From the NCBI RefSeq assembly GCF_026339955.1, contig NZ_JAPEPW010000001.1, positions 7,523,001 to 7,587,000 of the forward strand: a DNA stretch of 64,000 nucleotides, read 5' to 3'. Below the pieces are notes generated by a model. The model saw nothing but the letters and a program-made list of their open reading frames with translations. It searched no databases and was not told the DNA's origin. The translations under genes were made by a program, and so were the position numbers. Source of the DNA: Streptomyces sp. NBC_01549 (GTDB taxonomy: Bacteria > Actinomycetota > Actinomycetes > Streptomycetales > Streptomycetaceae). The first letter of the stretch is position 1, and the number at the start of each line of letters is the position of its first letter. This document shows positions 36,256 through 44,229 of the stretch, one piece after another.

Positions 36256-38373
36256 TTGGCCCGTCAGTTGTCCCGCCGGAAGTTCATGGTCTACTCGCTC
36301 GCGGCGTCCACCTTGACCGTCGTCGCGCCCATCGGCTGCGACACGTCGTCGGCGGAGGACGTCGAGCCCACCGCGGCAGGGATGGACGGGCCGTCCCGCG
36401 TCCTGGCGACCGGCGCCGACGAGGAGATGCTGGTCCTGGAAGTCACCACCGCCAACAAGGTGGTCGTACGACTGCCGCGCGTCGAGGTCGGCCAGGGCAT
36501 CACGACCGCGGTCGCCATGATGATCGCCGAGGAACTGGACGCCCGGCTCGCCGATGTCGACATCCCGCTCGCCGAGGCTCGCGCCAAGGGGAACCAGTAC
36601 ACCGGCGGCTCGAACTCCGTCAGCTCTCTGTACGGCCCCGCCCGCGCGCTCGCCGCCACCGCGCGGGCCCGGCTGGTGACCGCGGCCGCCCGGCGCTGGC
36701 ACCTGCCCGCCCGGAGCCTGCGTACCCGCGACACGATGGTGGTCGCTCCCGACGGCCGTACGGCCACCTTCGGGTCACTGACCGCGGGCGCCGCCCGGAT
36801 CCACCGGCCCGACGTGTCGAGCAAGCCCAAGCCCGCGTCCCAGCACAAGGTGATCGGACGGCCGACGGGCCGGATCGACGCGCGGGACATCGTCACCGGC
36901 AAGGCGAAGTACGCCGGGGACCTGGAGGTGGCCGGGGCGAAGCCGACCGTGGTGGCCCGGCCGCCGACGCTCGGCGGGAGGCTCGTCTCGGTCGACGACC
37001 GGGCGGCTCGTGCGATGCCCGGCGTCCACGCGGTGGTCAAGGTCGGCGGCGGTGTCGCCGTGGTGGCGGAGTCCTTCCACCACGCTTTCAAGGCCCGCGA
37101 CGCTCTGCGCATCACCTGGGCGCCCGGGCCGATGGCACCGTTGTCCGACGCCGCCATCCGGTCCCGGCTACGGGCCGCGGTTCCCTCGCTCGGCGCTGCG
37201 CCGCGCGGATCGGCGCAGGTCGAGTTCGAGTTCGAGTTCGCCTTCGTCAGCCATGCCCCGATGGAGGTGCTCACCGCGGTGGCGGACGTACGCGCCGACC
37301 GTGCCGAGATCTGGTTCTCCTCCCAGACACCGATGGACGCGCGGGAAAGCATCGCCTCGGCGATCGGACTGCCGAAGTCGAAGGTCCGGGTCCACGTCGT
37401 CCGGGGTGGCGGCTCGTTCGGACGGCGGCTGAACTACGACGCCGCGATCGAGGCGGCCCTGATCTCGAAGGCGGCTCGGCGGCCGGTGAAGCTGATGTGG
37501 AGCCGCGGGGACGACATCCGGCACGGCCGGATGCGCCCGGCCTCCCATCACCGGATCCGCGCCAGCCACGCGCAGGGCAGGGTGGTGGCCTTCGGCCATG
37601 CGATGGCCCAGGTGAGCGAGTCGTACGTACAGCAGGGCCTGGCCGCTCAGGGCGGTGTGAGCACGGTGGCCGCCGGCCCGCTGCCCAGCGACAGTGGCCT
37701 TTACAACTTTGGGCGCGTCTCCGGGGATTCGGGCTCGGTCGAGCTGGCGATGCCCCTCGGGGCCTGGCGGTCGGTGGACTCCGGGACGATGCGCGCCGCG
37801 GAGGAGATCGTCGTCGACGAGGTCGCCGCGAGGCTGGGCAAGGACCCGGTGGCCTTCCGGCGCGGCACGCTCAGGAGCAAGGCGGTCAAAGCCGTACTCG
37901 ACAAGGTCGCGACCGCCGGAAGCTGGGGTCGGCGCCTGCCGCCCGGCCACGCGCAGGGTGTGGCTGTCCACGAGGAATACGGCTCCTGTGTGGCCTGCCT
38001 GGTCGAGATCGACGCCACCGACCCGAAGAATCCCCGGGTGACCAAGGTGGTGATGGCGGCCGATGTCGGAACGGCCGTCAACCCGCGCGGACTCGAGGCC
38101 CAGCTCATGGGTACCGCCGTCGACGGCATCTCCACCGTGCTGCGGGCCGGACTGCACATCGACCGGGGTGCGGTGCGCGAGGGCAGCTTCGCCGACTTCC
38201 GCTATGCCCGCCAGCAGCACTCCCCGCTGCGATTCGAGGCGCACATCATGCCGTCACGGCGGGAGCCCGGCGGGGCAGGCGAACTCGGCGTGCCGGCCGC
38301 GGCTGGCGCCGTGGCGAACGCCTATGCCCGCGCGACCCGCACCAAGCCCCGCCGCTTCCCGATCAACTTCTGA
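36256..38373 (+). CDS. Molybdopterin-binding oxidoreductase large subunit, IorB type
   Basis: 705 residues from TTG 36256, with GGAGAGGAG just before. The N-terminus has a twin-arginine signal, SRRKFMVYSLAASTLTVVAP, followed by IGC, so a Tat route and perhaps lipid attachment are indicated. The body is the xanthine-oxidase-family molybdenum domain in the isoquinoline 1-oxidoreductase branch: RVEVGQGITTAVAMMIAEEL, HVVRGGGSFGRRLNYDAAIE, PLGAWRS, AADVGTAVNPRG and the active-site Glu in GAGELGVPAAA. It should oxidise a nitrogen heterocycle or aldehyde by hydroxylation outside or at the membrane. The small iron-sulfur subunit follows 21 bp later. No maturation factor of XdhC type is adjacent. Confidence 0.85.
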   Translation: MARQLSRRKFMVYSLAASTLTVVAPIGCDTSSAEDVEPTAAGMDGPSRVLATGADEEMLVLEVTTANKVVVRLPRVEVGQGITTAVAMMIAEELDARLADVDIPLAEARAKGNQYTGGSNSVSSLYGPARALAATARARLVTAAARRWHLPARSLRTRDTMVVAPDGRTATFGSLTAGAARIHRPDVSSKPKPASQHKVIGRPTGRIDARDIVTGKAKYAGDLEVAGAKPTVVARPPTLGGRLVSVDDRAARAMPGVHAVVKVGGGVAVVAESFHHAFKARDALRITWAPGPMAPLSDAAIRSRLRAAVPSLGAAPRGSAQVEFEFEFAFVSHAPMEVLTAVADVRADRAEIWFSSQTPMDARESIASAIGLPKSKVRVHVVRGGGSFGRRLNYDAAIEAALISKAARRPVKLMWSRGDDIRHGRMRPASHHRIRASHAQGRVVAFGHAMAQVSESYVQQGLAAQGGVSTVAAGPLPSDSGLYNFGRVSGDSGSVELAMPLGAWRSVDSGTMRAAEEIVVDEVAARLGKDPVAFRRGTLRSKAVKAVLDKVATAGSWGRRLPPGHAQGVAVHEEYGSCVACLVEIDATDPKNPRVTKVVMAADVGTAVNPRGLEAQLMGTAVDGISTVLRAGLHIDRGAVREGSFADFRYARQQHSPLRFEAHIMPSRREPGGAGELGVPAAAGAVANAYARATRTKPRRFPINF

Positions 38374-38394
38374 TCGCTGTCCGAGAAGGTACTG

Positions 38395-38850
38395 ATGCCC
38401 TCCTATTCCTTCGTCCTCAACGGGAAGCCGGTCACCGTCGAGGCCCCCGCCGACATGCCGCTCCTGTGGGTACTGCGCGACATGCTGCACGTCACCGGGC
38501 CCAAGTACGGCTGTGGCGTGGGCGTTTGCCGTGCCTGCACCAGCCACCTCGACGGGGCGGAGATCCAGCCCTGCGTCGTCCCGGTCGCCGATTGCGCGGA
38601 CCGCGGGGTCACCACCATCGAGGGCCTGGCCGACGGCGACACCTTGCACCCCGTACAACAGGCGTGGCTCGACTGCGATGTCGCTCAGTGCGGCTTCTGC
38701 CAGCCGGGCCAGATCATGGCCGCCGTGGCCCTGCTCAAGAAGACGCCCCGGCCCACGGACGACGACATCGACCGTATCGAGAACGTCTGCCGCTGCGGCA
38801 CGTACTCCCGGATCCGTGAAGCGATCAAGAAAGCCTCCGCCCACGGTTGA
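38395..38850 (+). CDS. [2Fe-2S] small subunit, IorA type
   Basis: 151 residues, complete. Plant-type ferredoxin part with Cys40, Cys45, Cys48 and Cys60 (YGCGVGVCRACTSHL), and C-terminal helical part with Cys99, Cys102, Cys132 and Cys134 (VAQCGFCQPGQIMAA, NVCRCGTYSRI). The two clusters carry electrons from the molybdenum subunit. It has no signal peptide, so export must be by hitch-hiking with the Tat-tagged partner. It follows the large subunit by 21 bp, reversed relative to iorAB in other bacteria, and is followed by a terminator hairpin. Confidence 0.92.
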   Translation: MPSYSFVLNGKPVTVEAPADMPLLWVLRDMLHVTGPKYGCGVGVCRACTSHLDGAEIQPCVVPVADCADRGVTTIEGLADGDTLHPVQQAWLDCDVAQCGFCQPGQIMAAVALLKKTPRPTDDDIDRIENVCRCGTYSRIREAIKKASAHG

Positions 38851-38857
38851 CCGGCCG

Positions 38858-38884
38858 CGGGTGCCTCTACGGCTGAGGCACGCG
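38858..38884 (+). terminator. Stem-loop after the IorBA operon
   Basis: CGGGTGCCTC (38858-38867) pairs with GAGGCACGCG (38875-38884) with one mismatch around a 7-base loop. It lies 8 bases after the IorA stop and between convergent genes. Confidence 0.55.
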
Positions 38885-38913
38885 GTCGCGTTCGGTCCCG
38901 GTTCCGGGTGAGG

Positions 38914-39354
38914 TCAGGCGTCCGCGATCGTCGCGGTGACGGGCGTGCCGATCTCGACCGTTCGGCTGACGGTGCAGAGCCGGTCGTGGGAGGTCTTGAC
39001 CGCCCGGGGGAGGATCGTGCGGGCGCGGTCGCCGAGGTCGCCGTCCGGGAAGGCGACGGAGAAGGTGACCACGAGGTCGGTCATCCGGTTTCCCGACTCG
39101 TCACTGATCTTGTTGCCGGTCACGCTGACGGTGAACCCGGTGGGCTCCGCGTGGCGTGCGGTGGCGACATCGACGTCGGCCGCGGTGCAGCCCCCGATCG
39201 CGGCGAGCAACAGCTCGACCGGGGTGAAGTCGGCGCCGCCGTCGGGATCGGAGCTGGTGCCGAAACTGATCGTGCCGCCGCGCGGGTTCGTCGCGGTGAA
39301 GTGGCCGGTACGGGTCCGCTCGATGGTGACGGAGCGCAGGGTGTTGTCGGTCAT
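38914..39354 (-). CDS. OsmC family thiol peroxidase-like protein
   Basis: 146 residues. The family reduces organic hydroperoxides with two cysteines or acts as a ligand protein. Cys56 lies in the usual helix TPVELLLAAIGGCTAADVD and Cys127 in SHDRLCTVSRTV, and an Asp/Glu-rich DPDGGADF loop precedes the helix. The start MTDNTLRSVTIERTRTGHFT at ATG 39354 is plausible. It is convergent with the IorBA operon. It may protect against the peroxide or aldehyde stress that such oxidases produce, but that is inference from position only. Confidence 0.87.
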   Translation of the reverse strand: MTDNTLRSVTIERTRTGHFTATNPRGGTISFGTSSDPDGGADFTPVELLLAAIGGCTAADVDVATARHAEPTGFTVSVTGNKISDESGNRMTDLVVTFSVAFPDGDLGDRARTILPRAVKTSHDRLCTVSRTVEIGTPVTATIADA

Positions 39355-39451
39355 GCCGACGACACTAACGCGAAGGTTGCGACACCCGGTCCAGCCGACT
39401 GCGCAACGCGAAGAAACGGCCCCGGGCGGCCCAGGTCTGCACGACCTCGGC

Positions 39452-39676
39452 TTACGGGGTGCTTCGCAGGGGGCGCAGTACGGCGGCGCCGGCCCGCAGG
39501 ATCGCGGATACGGGTGGTCCCACCCATCGGGTCAGTTCGCGCGGCAGGGCGGGGTCGAGTTCGATGGTCACCCGGATGTATCGGGTGTGCAGCTGAGTGA
39601 CCTTGACGGCACGGGGTGCGGCGGCCTCCGGTCCGCGCTGCAATGCGGCTCGGTAGGTGTCCTTGCGCTGGTTCAC
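39452..39676 (-). CDS. Small basic protein coupled to ParA-like ATPase
   Basis: 74 residues from GTG 39676, which overlaps the ParA-like stop by four bases (GTGA). The sequence starts MNQRKDTYRAALQRGPEAAA and has a central KVTQLHTRYIRVTIELDPAL followed by PRELTRWVGPPVSAILRAG. A short strand followed by two helices suggests a ribbon-helix-helix-like DNA-binding fold, as in small partition proteins, but similarity is weak. A small DNA-binding gene directly after parA is the arrangement of plasmid partition cassettes. I infer a ParB/centromere-binding-like role at low to moderate certainty. Confidence 0.6.
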   Translation of the reverse strand: MNQRKDTYRAALQRGPEAAAPRAVKVTQLHTRYIRVTIELDPALPRELTRWVGPPVSAILRAGAAVLRPLRSTP

Positions 39677-40317
39677 GCCTTGTCCTGACGTTTGATGAGT
39701 TCGTCTGCGAGGTCCATGTACGCCGAGCCCTTCACCTCGACCGGGCTGCCGAACGACTGGGCGTACAGATCGAGCCGCGGGATATGGGTGGACAACACGT
39801 CGAAGCCCCGCTCGGTGAGAGCTTCGCGGGCGTCGGCGTCGGGACCGGTGCGCGTGGCATCGGGCCGATTCGTGCGGTTCAGCAGGACGGCGGCGCGGGC
39901 CGGCTGGGCCCGCAACGACTGTACGTCGCTCATCTCGCTGCCGATGGGCGCCATGCGATCCAGCTCGATGGGGGCTGGGGTCAGCGGCACGATCCACTCG
40001 CTCGCGTACCTCATGATGCTCCGGGCGATGTGGGCGTGGTCCTCCAGCTGCGGGGCGTCGAACACCACGGCCTGTCGGCTGCCGAGGAAGTCGTTCACGC
40101 GCCGGTGTACATCGCCCACCGGGAAGGCGATCACAGGGAACGGGAAGCCTCCTGCCAGTTCGCTCCAACGCAGAGCGGAGGAGGCGGGGTCACTGTCCAC
40201 CAGCAGGGGTGAGAGGCCCGACTCGTGCAGTGCGTGGGCCAGCCATACTGCGCTGGTCGTCTTTCCCACTCCGGGTTTCAGATTCACAAAGGCATAGCTC
40301 AGCGACACAAGACGCAA
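39673..40317 (-). CDS. ParA-like ATPase
   Basis: 214 residues. Walker A is LKPGVGKTTS at about residues 13-22, a deviant KGGxGKTT with Pro for the first Gly; Walker A' Asp is in LLVDSDPASSALRW and the B-type strand in QAVVFDAPQLEDHAHI. The protein matches small ParA/MinD-type partition ATPases of actinobacterial plasmids, lacking an N-terminal DNA-binding extension. These form ATP-dependent gradients on the nucleoid to move cargo. It is clearly not the chromosomal parA, which sits by the origin with parB, gidB and others. Its partner is the coupled small gene. It may be a plasmid or integrated-element relic, or a cargo positioner. Confidence 0.8.
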   Translation of the reverse strand: MRLVSLSYAFVNLKPGVGKTTSAVWLAHALHESGLSPLLVDSDPASSALRWSELAGGFPFPVIAFPVGDVHRRVNDFLGSRQAVVFDAPQLEDHAHIARSIMRYASEWIVPLTPAPIELDRMAPIGSEMSDVQSLRAQPARAAVLLNRTNRPDATRTGPDADAREALTERGFDVLSTHIPRLDLYAQSFGSPVEVKGSAYMDLADELIKRQDKA

Positions 40318-40490
40318 CGCTAGTGGCCACGAGCGGCCGGCCGACGTCGGCGCGGCACGCGAACTCCTTATTCACCCTGCGGCGCCATGAATCATTCGGA
40401 GGGGCTAACGCGGGAACGTGCGGGTCCCGGCTGTCCCGGGCGGCGCGAGGAGCCGCTAGACTCCCCAAGTCCTCGGTATTGAGCGGCGAG

Positions 40491-40964
40491 TCAGTCGGCG
40501 AGTGCGGAGGCCAGTTCCTCGGCCGCTTGTACGAGTTCCTTGTCAGGTTCGCCGAGCAGGCCCTGGATGGTCCCGCGGTGGGCGCGTACGGCTCGGCGGG
40601 CTTCGCGTTCCCACTCCACGTAGTTCTCGCGGCGATTGAGCAGCTTGGGGTAGGCGATGGCCGTGTTTTCCCACTGCCGGGCGTCGGCGATGTTCTTCAG
40701 CAGCTGAAGGATTTGCACACGGCAGGGGACTTGAGGGAGCTGGGCGAGTTCGCACAGGAAGGGGACCGTGGCCGCGGTGGCCTGGTCCACGACGAAGCCG
40801 TACTGGCAGATGCGTTGTCGGAGACGCACGAGCGCGGCGACCGCGGTGGCCTCGTCACCTGAGGTGATCGTGGCGAGCAGGAGGGGGATGCCCGTGGCGG
40901 ACCCCGTGGAATCCTGGAGCTCGCGCCAGGGGACGTGTCTCAGGTTCTTCAGGATTGTCTCCAT
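40491..40964 (-). CDS. HEAT-repeat immunity-like protein
   Basis: 157 residues from ATG 40964, preceded by GGGAG at a good distance; GTG 40976 is possible. All-helical with HEAT-like units: GIPLLLATITSGDEATAVAA, TAATVPFLCELAQLPQVPCR, LQLLKNIADARQW. The ATVPFLCEL turn is typical of the streptomycete HEAT proteins annotated near toxins. No catalytic residues are visible. The neighbours are a ParA pair downstream and an anti-sigma-like ATPase upstream, so the context does not fix its role. It may be an orphan immunity protein. Confidence 0.7.
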   Translation of the reverse strand: METILKNLRHVPWRELQDSTGSATGIPLLLATITSGDEATAVAALVRLRQRICQYGFVVDQATAATVPFLCELAQLPQVPCRVQILQLLKNIADARQWENTAIAYPKLLNRRENYVEWEREARRAVRAHRGTIQGLLGEPDKELVQAAEELASALAD

Positions 40965-41048
40965 GTCCGCTCCCACGAGAGGCGTTGCGTGAGTGATGCC
41001 GTGCGCCGGGATGGCCTGCCGATGCAGCGCGTGTCATGGCGGCCCCTG

Positions 41049-41693
41049 TCAGGGCGGTGATGTCGACCGGGAAGGGGGAGTCGGCAGCATGGCCCAGACG
41101 GTCTTGCCCGCACGGGAGCGAGTCCAGCCCCAGTGCTCCGACAGCGCTTCGACGATGCGCAGGCCGCGTCCGTGGACTTCCAGCGGGGCGTCCGTGCGGG
41201 GGTAGACGGGCGGGCCGTCGTACTGATCGGTGACGGCGCACACGAGATGGGCGCGTCGAAGAGTCAGATTCAGCCGCACGCCGCTCTGCCCGTCGGGGGA
41301 GTTCGGTGCCGCGTGCAGCACCGCGTTGGTGGCCAGTTCGTTGACGACGAGGACGGCGTCGTCACTGCGCTGGTCGAACGCCCAGTGGTCAAGGGTGCGG
41401 CGGGTGAAGGCGCGTGCTTGGGCGAGTCCCTGGCGAGTGTCGGTGATGCACAGGCTGGCGGTTCTGGGTGAGGTCCGCGCGGGCTCGCTCGTCCCGGGCT
41501 GCCCCTGACCCGAGATGGAGGAGCGCGTTCCTTCCAGGAGCGATCCGGCCGGAGCGGTTCGGCCCGACGATGGCGCAGCCTTGCCGCTTGCAAAGCCTGG
41601 TGCTTGGCGTGCAGGTAACGACACGACATCTCCCTGATGCGACGTCAGGCCCGGTGCGCCAACGGTGCGGTTGACGCCCCAGCTATTATCCAT
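41049..41693 (-). CDS. RsbW-like ATP-binding regulatory protein
   Basis: 214 residues. Residues about 90-205 are an HATPase_c of the anti-sigma kinase type: QGLAQARAFTRRTLDHWAFD, the N box DAVLVVNELATNAVLHA, the G1 box YPRTDAPLEVHGRGLRIVEA and GKTVWAMLP. The first 85 residues are low-complexity and may be untranslated if a later start is used. In streptomycetes such proteins phosphorylate anti-anti-sigma factors or act with DUF397/XRE neighbours. It diverges from the DUF397 and XRE genes, as in loci of abaA/whiJ type that influence antibiotic production and development. Confidence 0.82.
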   Translation of the reverse strand: MDNSWGVNRTVGAPGLTSHQGDVVSLPARQAPGFASGKAAPSSGRTAPAGSLLEGTRSSISGQGQPGTSEPARTSPRTASLCITDTRQGLAQARAFTRRTLDHWAFDQRSDDAVLVVNELATNAVLHAAPNSPDGQSGVRLNLTLRRAHLVCAVTDQYDGPPVYPRTDAPLEVHGRGLRIVEALSEHWGWTRSRAGKTVWAMLPTPPSRSTSPP

Positions 41694-41826
41694 CCCGACA
41701 GCGCCCGTCGTGCAATTTCACGGGAAATTGCACGGGCGGTGGCTGGGTCAGGGCCGTACGGGTTCGGTCCGACCCGGTGGGCGGCCGACCTGTACACCGT
41801 GGTGGAACGTGAGCAAGGAGAGTGCG

Positions 41827-42057
41827 GTGCCGTCAGTGCGAAACGGAATGCGGGCCAGTTCACTGGACGTCCGCTGGGTGAAGAGCCGGCACAGTAACGC
41901 CGAGGGCAACTGCGTCGAGGTGGCATCCCTGGCCGAGGGGGGTGTAGCGCTGCGTAACTCGCGCGACCCCGACGGGCCCGCTCTCATCTACACATCGGCT
42001 GAAGTGGCAGCTTTCCTGGCCGGGGCGAAGGAGGGGGAGTTCGATCATCTGGTGTGA
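41827..42057 (+). CDS. DUF397 domain protein
   Basis: 76 residues from GTG 41827, chosen because AAGGAG lies six bases before. The DUF397 motif is complete: WVKSRHSNAEGNCVEVASLA, then VALRNSRDPDGPALIYTSAE and FLAGAKEGEFDHL. These small proteins pair with an XRE regulator in actinomycetes; some pairs affect sporulation, and the pair resembles a toxin-antitoxin architecture. Here it lies upstream of its XRE partner, 98 bp away, whereas the common order is XRE first. The last residues LV show no anomaly. Confidence 0.88.
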   Translation: MPSVRNGMRASSLDVRWVKSRHSNAEGNCVEVASLAEGGVALRNSRDPDGPALIYTSAEVAAFLAGAKEGEFDHLV

Positions 42058-42155
42058 AGCGGAATCGACCGATTCCACTTCTGCCGGCGCGTGCGACAGA
42101 AGACCGCGGGATGCGAGGATGGACTCCGTCGTCTGCCGTTCTACAGGGAGTCAGG

Positions 42156-43076
42156 ATGTCCGTCGAGTCACCTCGTGTCTCCCGCCTGGAACCGTATCTG
42201 AAGCGGACCGAGCCCGCTCCGACCTTGCTGAAGATGCTGGTCGGTGTCCAGCTTGCGGGCATTCGCGAAGACGCCGGCCTCGCGCAGGAACAGGCAGCTC
42301 GGGCCATCGGGTTCAGCCCGGCGAAGCTGTCGCGCATCGAGGCCGGAAAGGGCCGGCGGCCGCCCACGGAAGGGGACGTCCGCGCGCTGCTGGAGCTCTA
42401 CGAAACCGGCGACCACGAGGCGTCGGTTCTGCTCCAGCTGCTGCAGCGGGCCGGTGAGCCGGGGTGGTGGCAGCGCTACGACAAGCGGTTGATGCCCGAG
42501 TGGTTCGATCGGCTGGTGGGGCTGCAGGAGGCCGCTGCCGCCATCCGCACCTTCGAGATCCAGTACGTCCCCGGTCTGCTGCAGACTCCGGCCTACACCA
42601 GAGCGGTTGTGGAACGCGGCCTGCCGACGGCTCCGGCCGGTGAGGTGCAGCGTCGTGTCGATTTGCGCATGCGCCGACGTGAACTGCTGCATCGCGAGGA
42701 CGGCCCTCAACTGTGGGCGATCATCGACGAGTCGGTCCTGTTGCGCGTGCTGGGCAGCCGTGAGGTGATGCGTGAGCAGCTCGAGTACCTCCTGGAGATG
42801 GCTCAGCGTCCCCAGGTGACGCTGCAGATTGTGCCCTTGGACGTGACGAACGCGTCCGCGCCCGCCATCCCGATCACGTACTTGCGCTTCGGCGGCCTCG
42901 ATCTCCCCGACATCGTCTACCTGGAGCACATCAGGAGCGCCAACTTCCTGGAGGACCGGGACGAGACCGAGGAGTACCGACTGGCTCTGGACCGTCTGGG
43001 AGACGAAGCCCTCACCCCGCGCGAGTCGCTGACGCTGTTGCAGGAGACGACCGCAGGGCGCTATTCCGCCTCTTGA
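42156..43076 (+). CDS. XRE-DUF5753 transcriptional regulator
   Basis: 306 residues from ATG 42156 after AGGGAG. The N-terminal helix-turn-helix is at about 25-85: MLVGVQLAGIREDAGLAQEQ, AIGFSPAKLSRIEAGKGRRP. The C-terminal DUF5753 domain has EIQYVPGLLQTPAYTRAVVE, LWAIIDESVLLRVLGSREVM and FGGLDLPDIVYLEH. Proteins of this WhiJ-like type bind DNA and are counteracted by a DUF397 partner. It follows the DUF397 gene and diverges from the RsbW-like ATPase. A strong terminator stem follows. Its target promoters are unknown. Confidence 0.9.
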   Translation: MSVESPRVSRLEPYLKRTEPAPTLLKMLVGVQLAGIREDAGLAQEQAARAIGFSPAKLSRIEAGKGRRPPTEGDVRALLELYETGDHEASVLLQLLQRAGEPGWWQRYDKRLMPEWFDRLVGLQEAAAAIRTFEIQYVPGLLQTPAYTRAVVERGLPTAPAGEVQRRVDLRMRRRELLHREDGPQLWAIIDESVLLRVLGSREVMREQLEYLLEMAQRPQVTLQIVPLDVTNASAPAIPITYLRFGGLDLPDIVYLEHIRSANFLEDRDETEEYRLALDRLGDEALTPRESLTLLQETTAGRYSAS

Positions 43077-43084
43077 CCGCCTCC

Positions 43085-43113
43085 GGCTCCACCGTCCGAA
43101 GCCCGGTGGAGCC
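43085..43113. terminator. Bidirectional terminator stem
   Basis: GGCTCCACCG (43085-43094) and CGGTGGAGCC (43104-43113) form a perfect 10-bp stem with a 9-base loop, 8 bases after the XRE stop and before the end of the convergent methyltransferase gene. No T run, as usual for streptomycetes. Confidence 0.75.
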
Positions 43114-43178
43114 GACGTGACGTGCCTCTCGAGTGGCCGTCCCGCTGCATCAGCGCAAAGGGACAACCCTCATCGGTC

Positions 43179-43997
43179 TCATCGGATGCGGCCGACGCCG
43201 CCGAACTCGACCCATTCCTGGGTGAGCTGACGGGGCGCGACCTCGCTGTCGGGCCGCCAGGTGGATACCTCCGCCAGGCCAGGCTCCAGGACGTCGAGGT
43301 CCTCGAACCACTCCGCCACGTCCTTCTCCTGACGGACCCTGCCCCAATGCCCCTGGGTCGCCTGATCCATGAAATCGGTGACGAACTCCCGGACCTTCGC
43401 GTCCTCGCTGACCAGCTGACACATCACCATGCAGCTGCCGGGCACGAGCTGTTCAGCCACCCGGCGGGCCACTGCGGGCGGACCGTCGCTCTCCCCATCC
43501 GGAATGCAGTGGAAGACCGAGTTGAACAGCACGGCCACCGGCTGTGAGAAGTCGATCAGGCGCTGGGTGTCCGGGTGGGAGAAGATCTTCTCCGTGTCGC
43601 GCAGGTCCGCATGGATCACCGTGGTGCGGTCGTTCTGGTCCAGTAGAGCCCTGCCGTGCACCAGCACCATCGGATCGTTGTCGACGTACACCACGCGCGA
43701 GGAGGGATCAACGCGTTGCGCGACCTGGTGGACGTTGTCCTGGGTGGGCAGACCGGACCCGTGGTCGAGGAACTGCCTGATTCCGTACTCGGCCGCCAAC
43801 GTCCCGACGACCCGCTGCAGGAAGCGCCGGTTGTTCAGCGCCAAGGCGCGTGTGCTGGGTACGACCTTGTCCAGCTCGGCGCAGGCTGCCCGATCGGCCG
43901 CGTAGTTGTCCTTGCCGCCCAGATAGTGGTCGTACATGCGAGCGGCCGTGGGTACGGTGGCGTCGATCTTCGTGGACAACTGCTTTCCAGCCTGCAT
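43179..43997 (-). CDS. SAM-dependent methyltransferase, DUF574 family
   Basis: 272 residues. The family is widespread in streptomycetes. Signature parts: the start ARMYDHYLGGKDNYAADR, the SAM motif RQFLDHGSGLPTQDNVHQ, then VVYVDNDPMVLVHGRAL and DFSQPVAVLFNSVFHCIPD. The fold should bind S-adenosylmethionine; substrates of this family are unproven. Multiple paralogues usually sit next to XRE/DUF397 genes, as here, which suggests a link with developmental regulation. ATG 43997 is clear. It is convergent with the XRE gene and divergent from pgm. Confidence 0.88.
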   Translation of the reverse strand: MQAGKQLSTKIDATVPTAARMYDHYLGGKDNYAADRAACAELDKVVPSTRALALNNRRFLQRVVGTLAAEYGIRQFLDHGSGLPTQDNVHQVAQRVDPSSRVVYVDNDPMVLVHGRALLDQNDRTTVIHADLRDTEKIFSHPDTQRLIDFSQPVAVLFNSVFHCIPDGESDGPPAVARRVAEQLVPGSCMVMCQLVSEDAKVREFVTDFMDQATQGHWGRVRQEKDVAEWFEDLDVLEPGLAEVSTWRPDSEVAPRQLTQEWVEFGGVGRIR

Positions 43998-44229
43998 CGT
44001 TCCCCCAGCTCCAAGCGGCTTCTACTGGCTTGGCTTGACAGACAATACATCCTAGGCAATGGGCAATTGGGGATACCAGCCTGTTGACCAAGGATCTCCG
44101 GGACAGCATCCGCGGGACCCGCTGGCCCGGCGCGTCTCCAGTCATCGCCGTGGCACCGTGCGGCTGCGCCGCCCGGTGAGGAAACATGGGACCGCAAGTG
44201 ATGAAAAACCGAGGTGGAGGTGCGGGTAC

